Of a stretch of DNA of 64,000 bases, positions 13,326-25,154 are shown piece after piece. The stretch is from Combretum micranthum (taxonomy: Eukaryota; Streptophyta; Magnoliopsida; Myrtales; Combretaceae), in assembly GCA_024138025.1 (NCBI GenBank), contig JAMXBD010001599.1, forward strand, positions 248,001 through 312,000, given 5' to 3'. Made by a program: the position numbers and the translations under genes. A model generated the notes under the pieces. That model saw only the letters and a program-made list of their open reading frames with translations. It did not search any database and had not been told where the DNA came from. The number at the start of each line of letters is the position of its first letter. Positions within the stretch are counted from its first letter, which is position 1.

Positions 13326-14048
13326 TAGCCATGGTTCTGGAACTAGATTTTGGTTTCGATTCTTAAAAGTGAGGAATCGAAATTATTTTTTATAGTTTTA
13401 GTAAAAGTGAGGAATCGAAATTATCTTTTATAGTTTTAGTCTGTTTTTATAGAACCGGCGATCCTCAATTCTAGTTTTAGAACTGCAGAAGTTTTTTTTT
13501 TTTTAAGTAAAAATAGGAAAAAAAAAATGTTAGTTTTTAATAAAATAAAATTTTAAGACTCAAAATAATTAATTATTGCGTAAAAGTGTTAAATTATTTA
13601 ATCAAATTTTAAAAAATTGTTTAGAACGCACAGTTTTTTATATACAACACAACTAATACCAATTGTGGATAGTAATATGATATTGTAAAACACTCTAAAG
13701 GATAAAAAAAAAATTATAATGTATAAAATAGTCCCATGTTATTAATTAAATGGATATTGCTTTTAGTAAAAGTTTATATAAACTAAGTTACATATGATTT
13801 AAATTATATTTATTTATATTGTTGATAATAATACATTAATAATTATATATTAGCGTAATTTATTAATTTTTTCTTTAATTTTTTTTCAATAAAACCAGTT
13901 GGAACTACTGATTCTGCTGAGTTCTAGATCGTAGAATTGCCTAGGAACTGGAAAGTCAAAAGTTCCTTAGCCAGTTTTAGAACTAACTAATTGGTTTGGT
14001 TATGGTTCTAGAATCGTCAGTTTTCGATTTGGAATCAAATCGTACCTA
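13326..14048. mobile_element. hAT-like element (GGTTCTGGAAC type)
   Basis: It begins TAGCCATGGTTCTGGAACT and ends with GATTTGGAATCAAATCGTACCTA. Blocks reading 'gaac', 'tagaatcg' and 'gttttcgattt' recur in opposite orientation at the two ends. The target duplication is not convincing. The superfamily is inferred from the end style only. Confidence 0.42.
13365..13440. repeat. 38-bp tandem duplication
   Basis: Units at 13365-13402 and 13403-13440 both run from AAAAGTGAGGAATCG to TATAGTTTTAGT and differ at one base. A recent local duplication inside the hAT-like element. Confidence 0.92.
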
Positions 14049-15047
14049 TATCTACTTTAATGCAACGATACGATAACAAATATAGAATATTGCTGATAAC
14101 TTTTCTTTCTTTCTTTCTTTTTTAATTAAAAGCAATAGTTCATATAAATCATTACTTACTTTCAAACTTTTGGCAATCATTTTGTTTAGTATGCAATCCC
14201 AAAAAAGCAGCTGTTACCTAAACAAAGCGGCCAATTCAAACAACTGCAATTTTAACTATTATAAGTAACATTAAACTAATTGTTATTATTGCCAAAATAG
14301 AAGTTTTCACTAAAACAAATATAAATTAATGATGTAGTCAGTTTTTCTCAACTTGTTCAATCTCAAAATAGTTCTCGGTAATATTTAAAATAAGAAAAGT
14401 TATTTTTTTCATTCATATAATAAGAAAATCTTAACGTCTCACTCTGTTAAAGTATTTATCATATGGAAAACTTTATTAATGGCTTTTACAAAAGTAGTTA
14501 TTAAACCAATATAAATACAAAATATAGATGATTGTTGATAAATTTTCAAAATAATTAAGTTGATTGATAGCAATTCAACAAATAAAAAAGGCATGTTAAA
14601 AATATTTAAATATTATGGCAAATTTTTATAGCGAATCATAAAAAGCTTACTGTTTGGATTGCAAGAAATAGATTATCACTTAGATAAAATAATATATCTA
14701 AAGCTATAGGAATGCAAACATACTATAAACACGTAAAAATATATGAACAAGATATAGTCCAATTTATACAGCACACATGATTAATTATTTAGATAAGTGA
14801 TTGACAGATATGACTAACGAGTGGTCCTCATGGGATTTGATGAATAGCCTCGGTAAATTGGCTGGTTTAGCTTTTTAAACACGATGAGCAGGCTAGTTTA
14901 TCAAATCTAGCTAGACGTGGTTAATTTTGTACTAATTTTGCTTAATTTAGATCTTTACGTGCGTTCTAGTGTAAATATGAAAGTACATGGGCAATTTCAT
15001 CTTTTAGCAATTACTTTGAAATTTGAATTTGAGGGTGTGACTAACAT
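14049..15047. other. Intergenic AT-rich DNA
   Basis: Includes a short (TTTC)n run near 14102-14120. No coding or structured element is identified. Confidence 0.55.
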
Positions 15048-15056
15048 TATATAAAA

Positions 15057-15345
15057 GGGAAAAAAAAAAAAAAAACTACTTTTGGTATCTGAACTTTGTT
15101 AAAATGGTCAATTAGATTTTGAACTTCGAGAAGATTAATTTCATACTCAAACAAACTTTTCGAATCCCTTACGTAGATAAGTGCAACAATTGCCATGTGA
15201 CACGTGTCAAATACTTAAAAAAAAATAAAATCCCTCTCTCTCCCCCTTCTCTTTGCCTACTCTCTCCGTCATTTCTCTTTTCTCTCTCTTGCAAAGCAAC
15301 CGCCATCTCCACACCTTCTCTCTCTCTCTCTTTCTTTCTCTCTCT
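15057..15345. repeat. Left TIR of the MULE
   Basis: Inverted partner of about 16285-16610. It ends in a pyrimidine-rich TCTCTC stretch that mirrors the GAGAGA stretch of the right arm. Confidence 0.8.
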
Positions 15346-16284
15346 CTTCTATAGGTAGCAAAAACCAGGGTTTCTACATACTGGGTTTCTATGAAACCAA
15401 AGCCATCATCATCCTCAAGATCATTATTGTCGCATCGTTGCCAACCTCTCCACTCTCACTCCTCAAGCTCTTTGACTCTCATCTTCTCTCCCTCACTTCT
15501 CTCTTTCTCTAGCCACCTCCCTTTAACCTAAACCACGAAGTATCAGCCACAACGCAGCTTGATCACTAGAAACTACTGTCAAAGAACCAACCCCCACCAC
15601 CGTGGCCTTCCTCAACCTTCGTAAAAGCACAAACCAAACCAAACAGCACCCACTATCCACCTCTGCCATCTTTCGCAACAACAACCACCATCCCTATCGA
15701 CACTAACACAACAAACACAGGCCGTCCCATCACCACAATTGAAGCTAATTACCACTGCCTATAATAGTTGCAACAACCACCAACCTCAAATCTAAACCAA
15801 TTAAATCACCATCAATCATCCATCTCTAAAACCAAACCTCGCATGCCCCCACTTTGAGCTCAAACACCATCTTGAGACAAACCACTCATCCACTAAACAA
15901 CAACACACAATACTAACTTACCTCTACCGAACCCGACCCATCAACTGTTACCGCTACACCACACAAGCAACTCAACTTTGCCACCACCACCATGAAAATA
16001 ACCCTCATACACCATAACTACCATCTCCAACACTTTGCCCCAAACTCGAACCAAAACATATACAGAGACAAGACATAACAACTACTCCAAATAACCAAAG
16101 TCACCTTCAATATTCACACAACTTCCACCACAGGCCACCATCAAATGCAACATTCACATAACTTCTACCACAACCCAAAACATTCATGCAACTTCCTCTT
16201 CTGTAAAAAGCTTTTAATGATAACTTGTGATGAAAAGGAGATATACTAAGAGAAGAAAAATGAAGAGGAAGAGAGGGGGGGGTG

Positions 16285-16610
16285 GGGTGGGGGGCGAAGG
16301 GAGAGAGAGAAGGTGTGGAGATGGCGTTTGCTTTGGAAGTGAGAGAGTGGAGAGAGAAAAGAGAAATGATAGAGAGAGTAGGCAAAGAGAAGAGAGAGAG
16401 AGGGATTTTATTTTATTTTTTTAAGTATTTGGCACGTGTAATATGGCAATTGGTATACTTGTCCACGTAAAATAACATCTTTAATAATGGTAATAGAGGT
16501 GGTGAAAAGGAACAAGAAAAGTTTTTTTGGGTATGAATTTGGTTTTTTTGAAAGTTCAGGTATCTAATTGACCGTTTTGGCAAAGTTCAAGTACAAAATT
16601 GGCATTTCTC
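16285..16610. repeat. Right TIR of the MULE
   Basis: Inverted partner of 15057-15345. The best preserved block is AATTGACCGTTTTGGCAAAG, which faces TTGTTAAAATGGTCAATT in the left arm. Confidence 0.8.
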
Positions 16611-16649
16611 TATAGAAAATTGAGATTCTAAATGTGGGTGGTTCGCAAC

Positions 16650-18700
16650 ATTATGAACAATGAATAAAATTTTATCAGATGAAAAACCTTAGTGCCTCTA
16701 TTTGTCGTTCTCTAACCAGAGATAGGATGAGTGATCTGTTCAAATGAAGGAGAAAGGGTGTATTGAGTGAGGATCTAGAGGAATTCTTCTCAAATGAAAT
16801 GACTTATGCAACCATGAAATTAAATGATGCCATGACTAATATGACTTATAGAGATAAAACTACATCGTTAGTTCTTAGTACGAATGAATCGACTTCCTTT
16901 AAATATTCCACCATTTTGTGTGCCAGTTATGATGAACACGTATGGATAATTTTGATGACACCAATCATAGCCTTCCTGCTAAATTGTTTGGTGTAGAACA
17001 CATTTGCTTTAACAAGGATGATAAATATCATATCAAGGAGAAGTGGAACAAACCCTAATTATCAAGCTAATAAGTCCAAATCTTTGGCTATCAATTTCGG
17101 TTCACACATTTAAAGAAGATGTGGAAAAGACGCCCATATTTCACTATGATCGGAGTTAGGAAAGGATATTACTTTATCCGTTTGCATTAGATGATGTGTA
17201 GTACATCATCAAGGAAAGACTGTGGTTTGTTAATGGATATTTCCTAGCAATTTGATGATGGATTCCAAATTTCACACAATCTCAGAATGTTGCTGAATCT
17301 ATAGCAGTTTGGGCACATATGCACGAATTACCTAATGAATACTATTGCAAAGAAGCACTTATGAAAATGTGCAATGCTTTAGGTATGGTCCTACACTTTA
17401 GTACTTTTATTGTGTAATGTGAGAGAGGAAAGTTTGCATGTTTGTGCATTCAAGTAAATTTCATCACCCATTTAGTGCATGTAATCATTATTGAAGGACA
17501 TAAATATAAAGTACAATACGAGAAGGGATCCCCTCTCAATGTACATGATGTTGATGGGTAGGCTACATTGTAAACAAGGGTTGTCCTAAGGAGAAAATGC
17601 ATAATTCAAAATATGGAGGATGAAGAAATTTCTGCTAATAATTTAATGGAGATAACATTAAAGTAGATAGACATCAGTTACATTAGGAGAAAAAGGAGAT
17701 ATTGAATGATGACAGTGACCCGCATGGAGATAGATTAGAGTTGATAGAAGAAAAAGAGAAAAAAGAAAAACTACACGTAGCAACAATACATTGAGAATGA
17801 AGGTTAATGTAGGAAAAAATCATTGTCTTCTATAAACATCAAGTTAGATAGTACAAAAGATGAGACCTTGCCCCCATGTAATAAGTAGCACATAAGTAAT
17901 GACGGTTCACCTATACAAGCGCATGCTCTCGAGGAGTTTGTGATCAATTCTTTTGAGCAGAATAATAAAGCAGTTGGTAGTCGAAAAGTTCACCTCGATG
18001 GACATGGAGAATAAGAACAGTGAAAATATAAACCCTAATATCCTAGTACTCTTTACTTCAAAGAAGAATGCATCTACAAGAAAGACTACGGAAACACAAA
18101 AATGACTTAATACAATGAAGTCACAAGCACGAAAGAATGGTACATAACACCAAAATAATTTTAGTGATGAGGGTACTACATCCATTGTTGAGAATGCCAA
18201 AGGAGCACCCTATATAGCAACCTGGCTAGTGAACTACAAAGGATAGTCTCACAATATCCTAATAGAAGTCATGCTGGTAATATCACTAAGAAACCCCACA
18301 CTTCGTCTCCACCATAATCCTACAATACCAAGACACACTTGTGGAAGGAAGAAATCCTTCGCACACTTTAAGAAAGACTTACGAGGATCATCCAAGTCAC
18401 AACACTGGTAATACTTGATCTACCTACAGTACTCTAGAGATGGAAAGAAACATGTAAAGCACTAGTGTATACACCGCTAATGGAAGTGAACAGGCAGGTG
18501 TAAAGAAATCTTATATGGGGAATATTCATCTTGAAGGTAGAGGAGACAGTTCCATGGCTTTTCAAACCAGTGGATAAAACATCAATGGTGATGGTAACTA
18601 ACCAGCATCCACGTTGGTTTAGACTAGAGATACAAAGGCTAAAGTGCCCATTGGAGGCCAATGATTGATGGTGTCACATAGTCTGTTCCCTAAATGATGA
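16650..18700 (+). pseudogene. LINE (L1-type) ORF1 remnant
   Basis: ORF1 of a plant non-LTR retrotransposon, a nucleic-acid-binding protein that coats the element RNA. Recognisable pieces are an acidic start (SEDLEEFFSNEM near 16763), the WFVNGYFLAI...PNF block near 17220-17275, and the best stretch at about 17291-17540, reading VAVWAHMHELPNEYYCKEAL then MCNALG and CERGKFACLCIQV. This order matches the DUF4283/zinc-knuckle part of plant LINE ORF1. Stops and frameshifts are numerous. The 3' half is too decayed to read and no CCHC knuckle is identified. ORF2 follows on the same strand, as expected. Confidence 0.72.
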
Positions 18701-18739
18701 AATGATGATGGGAGTAAACCATCAACATTATGTAAATAT

Positions 18740-19400
18740 GCCTTTTAAGATTCTTACATGGAATGTGAGGGGTAATAATGCTCTATAACATCATCATTCT
18801 CTTAAAGATCTGAAATGCATGCATAACCCACACATACTTGTCCTCTTAGAGACTAGAATGAGTCACCTGCAACTGAGGGCCTGCAAAATGCTCATGGTTT
18901 CAATGAATTTGACTGTGTAAAATCTGTTGGTCTAAGTGGCGAATCAATGAAGAGGATGCCATTGTCACAACACTTTCCACTTCCAAACACGAAATCCATC
19001 TCCACATCTAGGTAATTTCCTATTCCTTATCTTTCTTCATTATTCTTGTTTATGTTGGTACAATCTTGTTACATTATAGTATGCGATGAGATAATTTAAG
19101 AAAGGCCATAGAATTCACTAATAATCCTTGGACCATTATTAAGGATTTTAATGAGTTAACATCTTATGAGGAGAAATTGGAGGGTGAGGTTTTAATGGGA
19201 TAATCAGCATAGAACCATCTTTATACCAAAACTGTATGAATAATTGCGACATGCTAGATATTGGTTTCATAGGATATGCATATACTTGGTCAAATAAGCA
19301 TAGAAGAATCTCAAACTCAATAAAGTCAAGACTTAATAGAGCTTGGTTCAATGCTGAATGGCTACACCGATTCCCATAATTGAAATTTTAGCATTTGGAA
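18740..19400 (+). pseudogene. LINE ORF2 endonuclease remnant
   Basis: The ORF2 apurinic-type endonuclease that nicks target DNA. Seen across frames: FKILTWNVRGNN at about 18747, PHILVLLETRM near 18830, PWTIIKDFNE near 19130 (family usual GDFNE, so the glycine is lost), EEKLEG, then DIGFIGYAYTWSNKHRR near 19258 and SRLNRAWFNAEWLHRFP near 19330. This succession is diagnostic of the L1-clade EN domain. It is broken by several frameshifts and stops and cannot be functional. Confidence 0.82.
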
Positions 19401-20445
19401 TCCATCTATTCTATCCATAAACCTATTATGCTAAACATTTCTTTTAGGAGCATTTTGAAAAGAAGACAACTGAGGCCTTTCCATTGTCAGAATATGTGGT
19501 TTAATCATCCAAATTTTAAGGAGTTTGTGAATCGGCATTGGAGCAAAGAATCTTTTGATATTACCATACATTTACCTTCTTTCATCTCAACCCTTAAGAA
19601 ATGGAACAAAGAGGTGTTTGGCTTTATCATTTAGAGGCAGTAGTGTATTAGCAACCACATATCTCAATTGGAACTTCTAGTGCAACAGGATCCATCTTAG
19701 GAACACTTAAATTCCATATACTTTGCAAAACATGGATTACAGAATACCCTACCTAGTGAGGAACTTCTCTAGACATAGAAAGCTAAAACAAAGTGGATTG
19801 AAAATGGTGACCACAACACAAGATTTTTCTTCTCATCAGTTATGGCTAGACGAAATAAATCAAGAATTTTGTTACTGGATGATGAATATGGAAAAACCAT
19901 TAATCGCCAGGCTGAATTAGAAAACCTAACCACCACACATTTCTCAACATTTTTCTCATCATAAAAAAGTATCATGCTTGAGGGAAAATCCTTTCTAAAA
20001 TAATGGTGGACCATGTATTGAGAATGAATCAAAAGAGCAGCTAAGCCATTAATTGAACCGCAGGGAGATATAGGAGGCTCTAAAATCAATTGGGTTGAAA
20101 AAATCTCCTAGAATCAATGGATTCCATGCAAGTTTTTTTAAACATTGCTAGGAGAATGTTGAAGATGTGGTTAACTATTGAAGAATGTTATAGGATGGAG
20201 ATAATGGATGATGAATTGAGCAAGACCTTGATAGACATAATCCCTAAAAAAATTGGTGTAAAGATGCTCAAGGAATTTTGTTGGATAGCTTATGTACTAT
20301 GATTAATAAAATTATCACTAAGATCCTAGTGTGAAGACTCAGGCCTTTGTCTCTAGTAGAAGCACAACGGATAACATTATTTTGATGCGGGAAATTCGCA
20401 ACTCATATGCAAAAAAGACAGATGGGAAGGGATAGATGATCTATC
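19395..20445 (+). pseudogene. LINE ORF2 connector and start of RT
   Basis: It continues from the endonuclease. RPFHCQNMWFNHPNFKEFV near 19470 matches the usual 'PFRFQ..W..HP.F' linker. RT begins in the SPRINGFHASFFK block near 20105 (usual 'PGPDGF...FF'), and FVSSRSTTDNIILMREIR near 20345 matches the 'FV.GR.I.DNI' motif. The match ends about 20445, before the catalytic FADD box, so the 3' half of ORF2 is missing. LINEs usually lose the 5' end, so 3' loss implies a later deletion or insertion. Confidence 0.78.
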
Positions 20446-21163
20446 AAAGTCCATATATTTAGGGCAATGTTTGGATACGATCCTCTTAATTTGAAATGTA
20501 GTAACCTTTATAGAATAAATAATACCACATAATAAATTTGCATTTTTTTTAGATTAATAATGTTTTATGTATTTATACATTATGTAATCAATATAAATAA
20601 GCCAAGCAACTAGTACATATGCTATTAGAATGCATAATGCATAATAATATGTATTGATGGATTAATTTGTACATTATGTAATTAGTAAAATTTGCAAGCA
20701 AATTTGAGCCTAGTTCCCTAAAACCTGAACCTAATCCTCACCCCCATTATATCCATAAAACTTGCCCCATACACAATAAATATTTTAATATTTCCATAAA
20801 AACCAGAGTGTTAGCATCTAAATATGTTAGTACCTACTAAGCATTCTTCTATATCTATATAACTAAAAGGGGTTTTGGATTCATACCCTTCTTTTAACAT
20901 TAAAGTTTATTACATGCCAAATTCATCTGAATTAATTGAAATAAATTAATAAGAATTTTCTGGAATTTAAGTAAATTGTGCAATTATTATGGATAGCTTT
21001 TTAAAGTCAGAACCAATTACTCTATAACAATTCATTTATATATATATATATATATATATTTAAACCTATGTCTTTCATACCTATAAACTACTATTCATAT
21101 ATTCTATATCATTAGGTGAATAGTGGAGTTTTCAACAATAGACAATATTGAAGTACTTGTAGG
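20446..21163. other. AT-rich DNA downstream of the LINE break
   Basis: It begins near TTAGGGCAATGTTTGGATAC, where LINE homology stops. It contains an (AT)n run at 21038-21059. No gene is recognised. Confidence 0.55.
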
Positions 21164-21355
21164 TAAGTGTCATGTTTATGTCTCAACTTTGTGTCATTTT
21201 ACAATTATACACCTAAAATTTTAAAATGTCAATATATACATCTAATTATATGTTTAGTTCTTATCATTTATACCTCATACCAATCTATTAATTGTTGTTA
21301 GCTCTATTACCATAAATAGCCAATCACAATGCGACATATATTATGATTTATTTTA

Positions 21356-21769
21356 GGGTAATTAAAAAACATGAGCTGTGTTTTGGTCAATTTACAAGCA
21401 TATGACTTGTGTTTTTTTGACAAATAAGTGACCTAAGTTTTATATAAAAGTGTTATTATGATTAATTACTATTAGAGGGATATGTGTTAGAGTTTTATTA
21501 GTTTAAAAAAAATTAATTTAATGAAAAATATTACTAAATAAAATTAATAAATAAAAATATTAGAAATTATCTTTTATAAAATGATAAAATTGAAAAAAAT
21601 GTAAAATTAATTTTTATGACCAATAAAATATTGACATGTGTCGTTTTAAAATTATTAAATAATATTGACACTTTTGTATGAAACTTGGGTCATCTATTTG
21701 TTAAAAAAAAACACAGGTAATATGTTTACAAATTGGTTAAAACACATGTTATGTTTTTGTAATTAACCC
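21356..21769. mobile_element. MULE-type MITE, exact 9-bp TSD
   Basis: A 414-bp element starting GGGTAATTA and ending TAATTAACCC, with about 100-bp TIRs sharing GTGTTTTGGTCAATTTACA and facing TGTAAACATATTACCTGTG-type blocks. Flanked by TTTATTTTA at 21347-21355 and again at 21770-21778. The 9-bp exact duplication and GGG ends give the Mutator assignment. It is non-coding. Confidence 0.88.
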
Positions 21770-21981
21770 TTTATTTTATATTATATAATGATACCGGCAC
21801 ATATTACCATATAATAAAAAAATCCATATCATCGGTATAAGGCAGAAAGAGACAAGGTATGAATAATAGCAACTGAACATCTTATCAGGTACACTAATTA
21901 ACAGGGTGTAACACATGTCTAGTGTTATTTTAGAAAAAAAAGTACACATATAGAAATTATAGAAAAATAAATACAAAATTA

Positions 21982-22148
21982 GTATTGTTGTATCGCATAA
22001 TGAAGTAGATATATTGATAATTTTGCTTGTATCGCATATAGTACTAGCGATACAACGACCTACACCATCAAATTTTTTGGAAGTTGTATATCACCTTTAA
22101 GTGGGGCGATACACCTTTGTATCGCATTTTGGTACGACGATATATGTC
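21982..22148. repeat. Left cluster of TATCGCAT words
   Basis: Contains GTATCGCAT at about 21990, 22030 and 22115 and the reverse word GCGATAC at about 22050 and 22105. It faces an inverted counterpart at 22703-22806: TGTATCGCATATAGTA here against TGTATCACTTATGGTA on the other strand. Confidence 0.75.
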
Positions 22149-22447
22149 CACGCTCCGTATTGATTGTAGTTAGATAATAAATTCTTATCCTTTCCTTCCT
22201 GCAACTTCACATCTTTGTATCAAAGAGCTCTCTCGGCCTCATCCAAAACTAGTTTTTTTTTTTTCACCTATCCTCTTCAGTTCTATTGGTTATATTTTGT
22301 GGTTTTCTTAAGTACTCAACTTAGTGCAATTCAAGGTTTTTTAGACTTGTTTTGGATTAAAGATTGAGTATTTATTCAGTTTTGGAGGGAATTATGGTTC
22401 TAGGTTTGAGTATTTTTTGAGATTCTGAAACAACCCACAAATGGTTT

Positions 22448-22702
22448 ATGTTGTTTGAGCTAATGATGTTTATAGCTCCAATTTGGATTGCTGTTTGTGT
22501 TGGGGTTTTGGTGGGTTGGGTTTGGAGACCCAAGTGCGCAAATCTATTTAGAGAATCGAAATTAGACTAAGTCAATAATAATTCAATGGCGACATGTTCA
22601 AATTCGTTTTTTGCATCTTCTTCTTGTAGTACTCATAGTAAAAGTTTAAGCTTGAATTCATTGGATGGTGCTCCAAAGGGAGGTCTTTGTCAGCAGACAT
22701 AA
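22448..22702 (+). pseudogene. Captured gene N-terminus, START-protein-like
   Basis: A continuous frame of 84 codons with one internal stop (TAA after ESKLD). It starts MLFELMMFIAPIWIAVCVGV, a hydrophobic membrane anchor, continues LVGWVWRPKCANLF, then a Ser-rich tail. From memory, plant START-domain lipid-transfer proteins of the At4g14500/At3g23080 type begin with an anchor of the form 'PIW.AV..G...GW.W.P.W'; the START domain itself is absent here. It sits between the TATCGCAT clusters of the TIR element, so capture is the simplest explanation. The 200 bases upstream look like the donor's 5'UTR. Truncated and not functional; donor identity is an inference. Confidence 0.42.
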
Positions 22703-22806
22703 CTGTATCACATATGGTGCGTGTGATACACATATTATCGCATATACCATAAGTGATACATGTTTAATCCTATATCGCATGCCCTTCATGCGATATATCA
22801 ATATTA
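22703..22806. repeat. Right cluster of TATCGCAT words
   Basis: Holds GTATCACAT, GTGATACAC, TTATCGCATATACC, GTGATACATG and TATATCGCATGCCC followed by CATGCGATATAT. It is inverted relative to 21982-22148. The last part is a small palindrome, GCATGCCCTTCATGC. Confidence 0.72.
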
Positions 22807-22957
22807 TTTATGTAATTTTTTTCTCTAATTTCGTTTTATGTATTTTTTTTTAAAGTATATTAAACATGTAATATTCTCCAAATTAAAAATTCAAAACTTT
22901 ATGTGTTTAATTGTAAAAGATATAAAGTTGAGGTGTAAATACAAATATGCCATCTTA

Positions 22958-25146
22958 TTATGTATCTAAATTCATTGAAACAAGCATGGAAACTTTTATG
23001 GTTCATTGAATGGGATTATGAAACTATCCAATCAATCATTAACCACTAAACTAAATATGAAAGTTAATAAAGTAAATATTCATGATCATGATTGAACAAG
23101 AATCTGATAAGATCAGTATCCTAAAAAAGGATGAAACCTTAGAATTTTCCTAAATATTTTCTATCCTTTCTCACTATCAATTCCATAAAAATTTGATATG
23201 GAAAAAAAGAAATAATAAAGATGAAAACTAAAACCATCTAAGTCTAATCTCTCTCTCTTAGTTTCAATAAAATATTTTAGTGTTTGTGAATATGCTTTCT
23301 AATTTTAGTTAGGTTTTTTTCCTTGCTTTTTCTAGGGTAAATATTGGTATGCTTACTCGAGACTGACGGCAAATTCTATGGTCATATCATTAATTTTGAT
23401 GGAACTGATCTCATTGACTCTTTAACAGTACAGATCATATCCAACCATAACAACATCAAATAGTTAGTATTCCATATTATATATATTTTAGTTAGATGAT
23501 TAATTAGACAGTCTCGTCAATAGATCATAGCGAAAGACTTTTTCTATAAAATCATACGTTGGTATACTAGCTTGAGATACATGCCACACTTATCTAAGGT
23601 GTTCGTATGCATAGGCATGGTGGCTGTCTACATAAACGCAAAAGCTTCAAATAAAAAGGCGCTTCTAAATGGTATTCTTTCCCTCTAAAGTAGACAAGGA
23701 TAACTGCATGACTAGGGGCTTTGGGTGAGACTAGATAGGAGTATTGTGGTAGGTGAAAATGTACTGAGGTAGAGTAACGTAACGAATCCGTTATCCAACC
23801 CCCTAACTTATAAAGTGTGTTTTAGCTTTGTCTACACTAGATAAATTTGCAAATAATAATAAAAAATTATAAATGACATCTCAAACTTTGATGCTTATCA
23901 AAATATACTTTAACACATTTAAGTGAAACTATTTTCCTTAAATGCTCCGTGTTGCCAATTTAGAAAAGATGAGAGTGTTAAAATAATTTTATAAAATTTA
24001 GGGGTATAACCACACAAAGATTAGAATTCAGAGAAATTATTTATTTGCAACTTTTCCTTGAATACATTTAAAAATGCTTAGGAAAATAGGTCCAAAAATT
24101 AGAGCTACATAATTACTTAAAAAAAAAAAAAAGACTTTTGCAACCTAATGGAATGAATATCTATCTTTTAAAAGAATATATTAAATTTGATTCCTCTTTC
24201 TCAGCAGTTATAATATGTAATAATTGAAAAAGAAAAAAGAAAGAAAACAATTATAGATATATTTTAAAAATATCTTAAAAATAATCCTTTGTTATTCCTT
24301 TCTCATAGTAAAAAAAAACCCCTTCATTGTCAAAACTCAAAAAATAGACAAAAATCAGGCAATTCCTTTCCACGATTAGCCTTCTAAATATTTAGAGAAT
24401 TTCCATTCTTATAAATCAATAGAAAGTACAACATTGCCGGCCAAAAAAAAAAAAAATTAAAAATAACAATTAAATAACTATATTTAAATGGCAACATGCT
24501 TTTATCTTTATTGGCATGGGGCCAAAGTGATCCATCATCACTTCCAGCCATCCCCAGGATATGAGAAAAGTCCAGGGTGGACTTTAAACATTAATTTACT
24601 AGAAAAAGTGCAAGTTGGTGACAAAAAACACAAACACGATACGTAAAGTCTAAGATCTTCAAATATTTTATGTTGTAATACGTAAACGATGAAATATTTA
24701 AAAGTTGGTGTGTGATCGCAGTAGCCGTCAAAGTAAATATGTAATATGTCTACGTTTTTTAATTTATATTTTAGTTTCTTTACGTGCTACACATTATCGT
24801 CACATTTGCATGATTTAATTTTGTTATGTGGAAACTGAATATCCGGTGGGTGGTACCCGACACATTTTTAATACGAAGGAGATTTTTTGGGTCTTCAATT
24901 TAAAATTTATATTATGAATCCGGTAAATAATATAAATAAATATTAAATGCCTACTTCAAAATTTTATATGAAAAGATCTTTTAAGAAAAATGATATTTAA
25001 ATTATTAGCAAGACGTTCAAGTATTCTAATTGGGATTGTTACTATTAGGATGGCTTACTAAGTTCTTTTTTTTTTTTTTTTTCCCCTATAAAGGGAAAGT
25101 ATGGTCTAATAAGTTATAGAAAGAAAGATACTACAATATGTGGCAT
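22958..25146. other. Intergenic AT-rich DNA, nothing assigned
   Basis: Contains homopolymer runs (A near 24119, A near 24446, T near 25065). No gene, RNA or clean terminal repeats were found. Near 23340-23850 base composition is more even, but all frames are closed. Confidence 0.5.
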
Positions 25147-25154
25147 GCAAGAAT

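Larger units (their letters stand above)
15057..16610. mobile_element. MULE-type element with long TIRs, 9-bp TSD
   Basis: A 1554-bp element starting GGGAAAA and ending TTTCTC. Flanks are TATATAAAA (15048-15056) and TATAGAAAA (16611-16619), a 9-bp duplication with one mismatch. The left arm (about 15057-15345) and right arm (about 16285-16610) are inverted copies sharing the order GAACTTTG, GGTCAATTAGAT, TTCATAC, GGCACGTGT/GACACGTGT, ACTCTCT and GCCATCTCCACACC. Long TIRs plus a 9-bp duplication are the Mutator hallmark. The roughly 900-bp centre is unusually C-rich with CCA/CAA words and stops in every frame. It has no transposase and may be captured sequence. Short open frames in the arms are low-complexity. 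Confidence 0.85.
21164..22957. mobile_element. Composite TIR element carrying a gene fragment
   Basis: The outer arms are inverted copies: left 21164-21240 (order TATGTCTCAACTTTG, TTTTACAATTATACACC) and right about 22880-22957 (same order on the minus strand: ACACCTCAACTTTAT, TTTTACAATTAAACACA). Inside lie a separate MULE MITE (21356-21769), two facing TATCGCAT clusters (21982-22148 and 22703-22806) and a gene-like N-terminal fragment (22448-22702). This resembles a Pack-TIR element, a non-autonomous DNA transposon with captured host sequence. The target duplication was not resolved. There is no transposase. Confidence 0.6.

Noticed and set aside
16107..16470. Overlapping open frames on both strands
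   Set aside because: Low-complexity purine/pyrimidine arm of the MULE; shadow frames of GAGAGA/TCTCTC.
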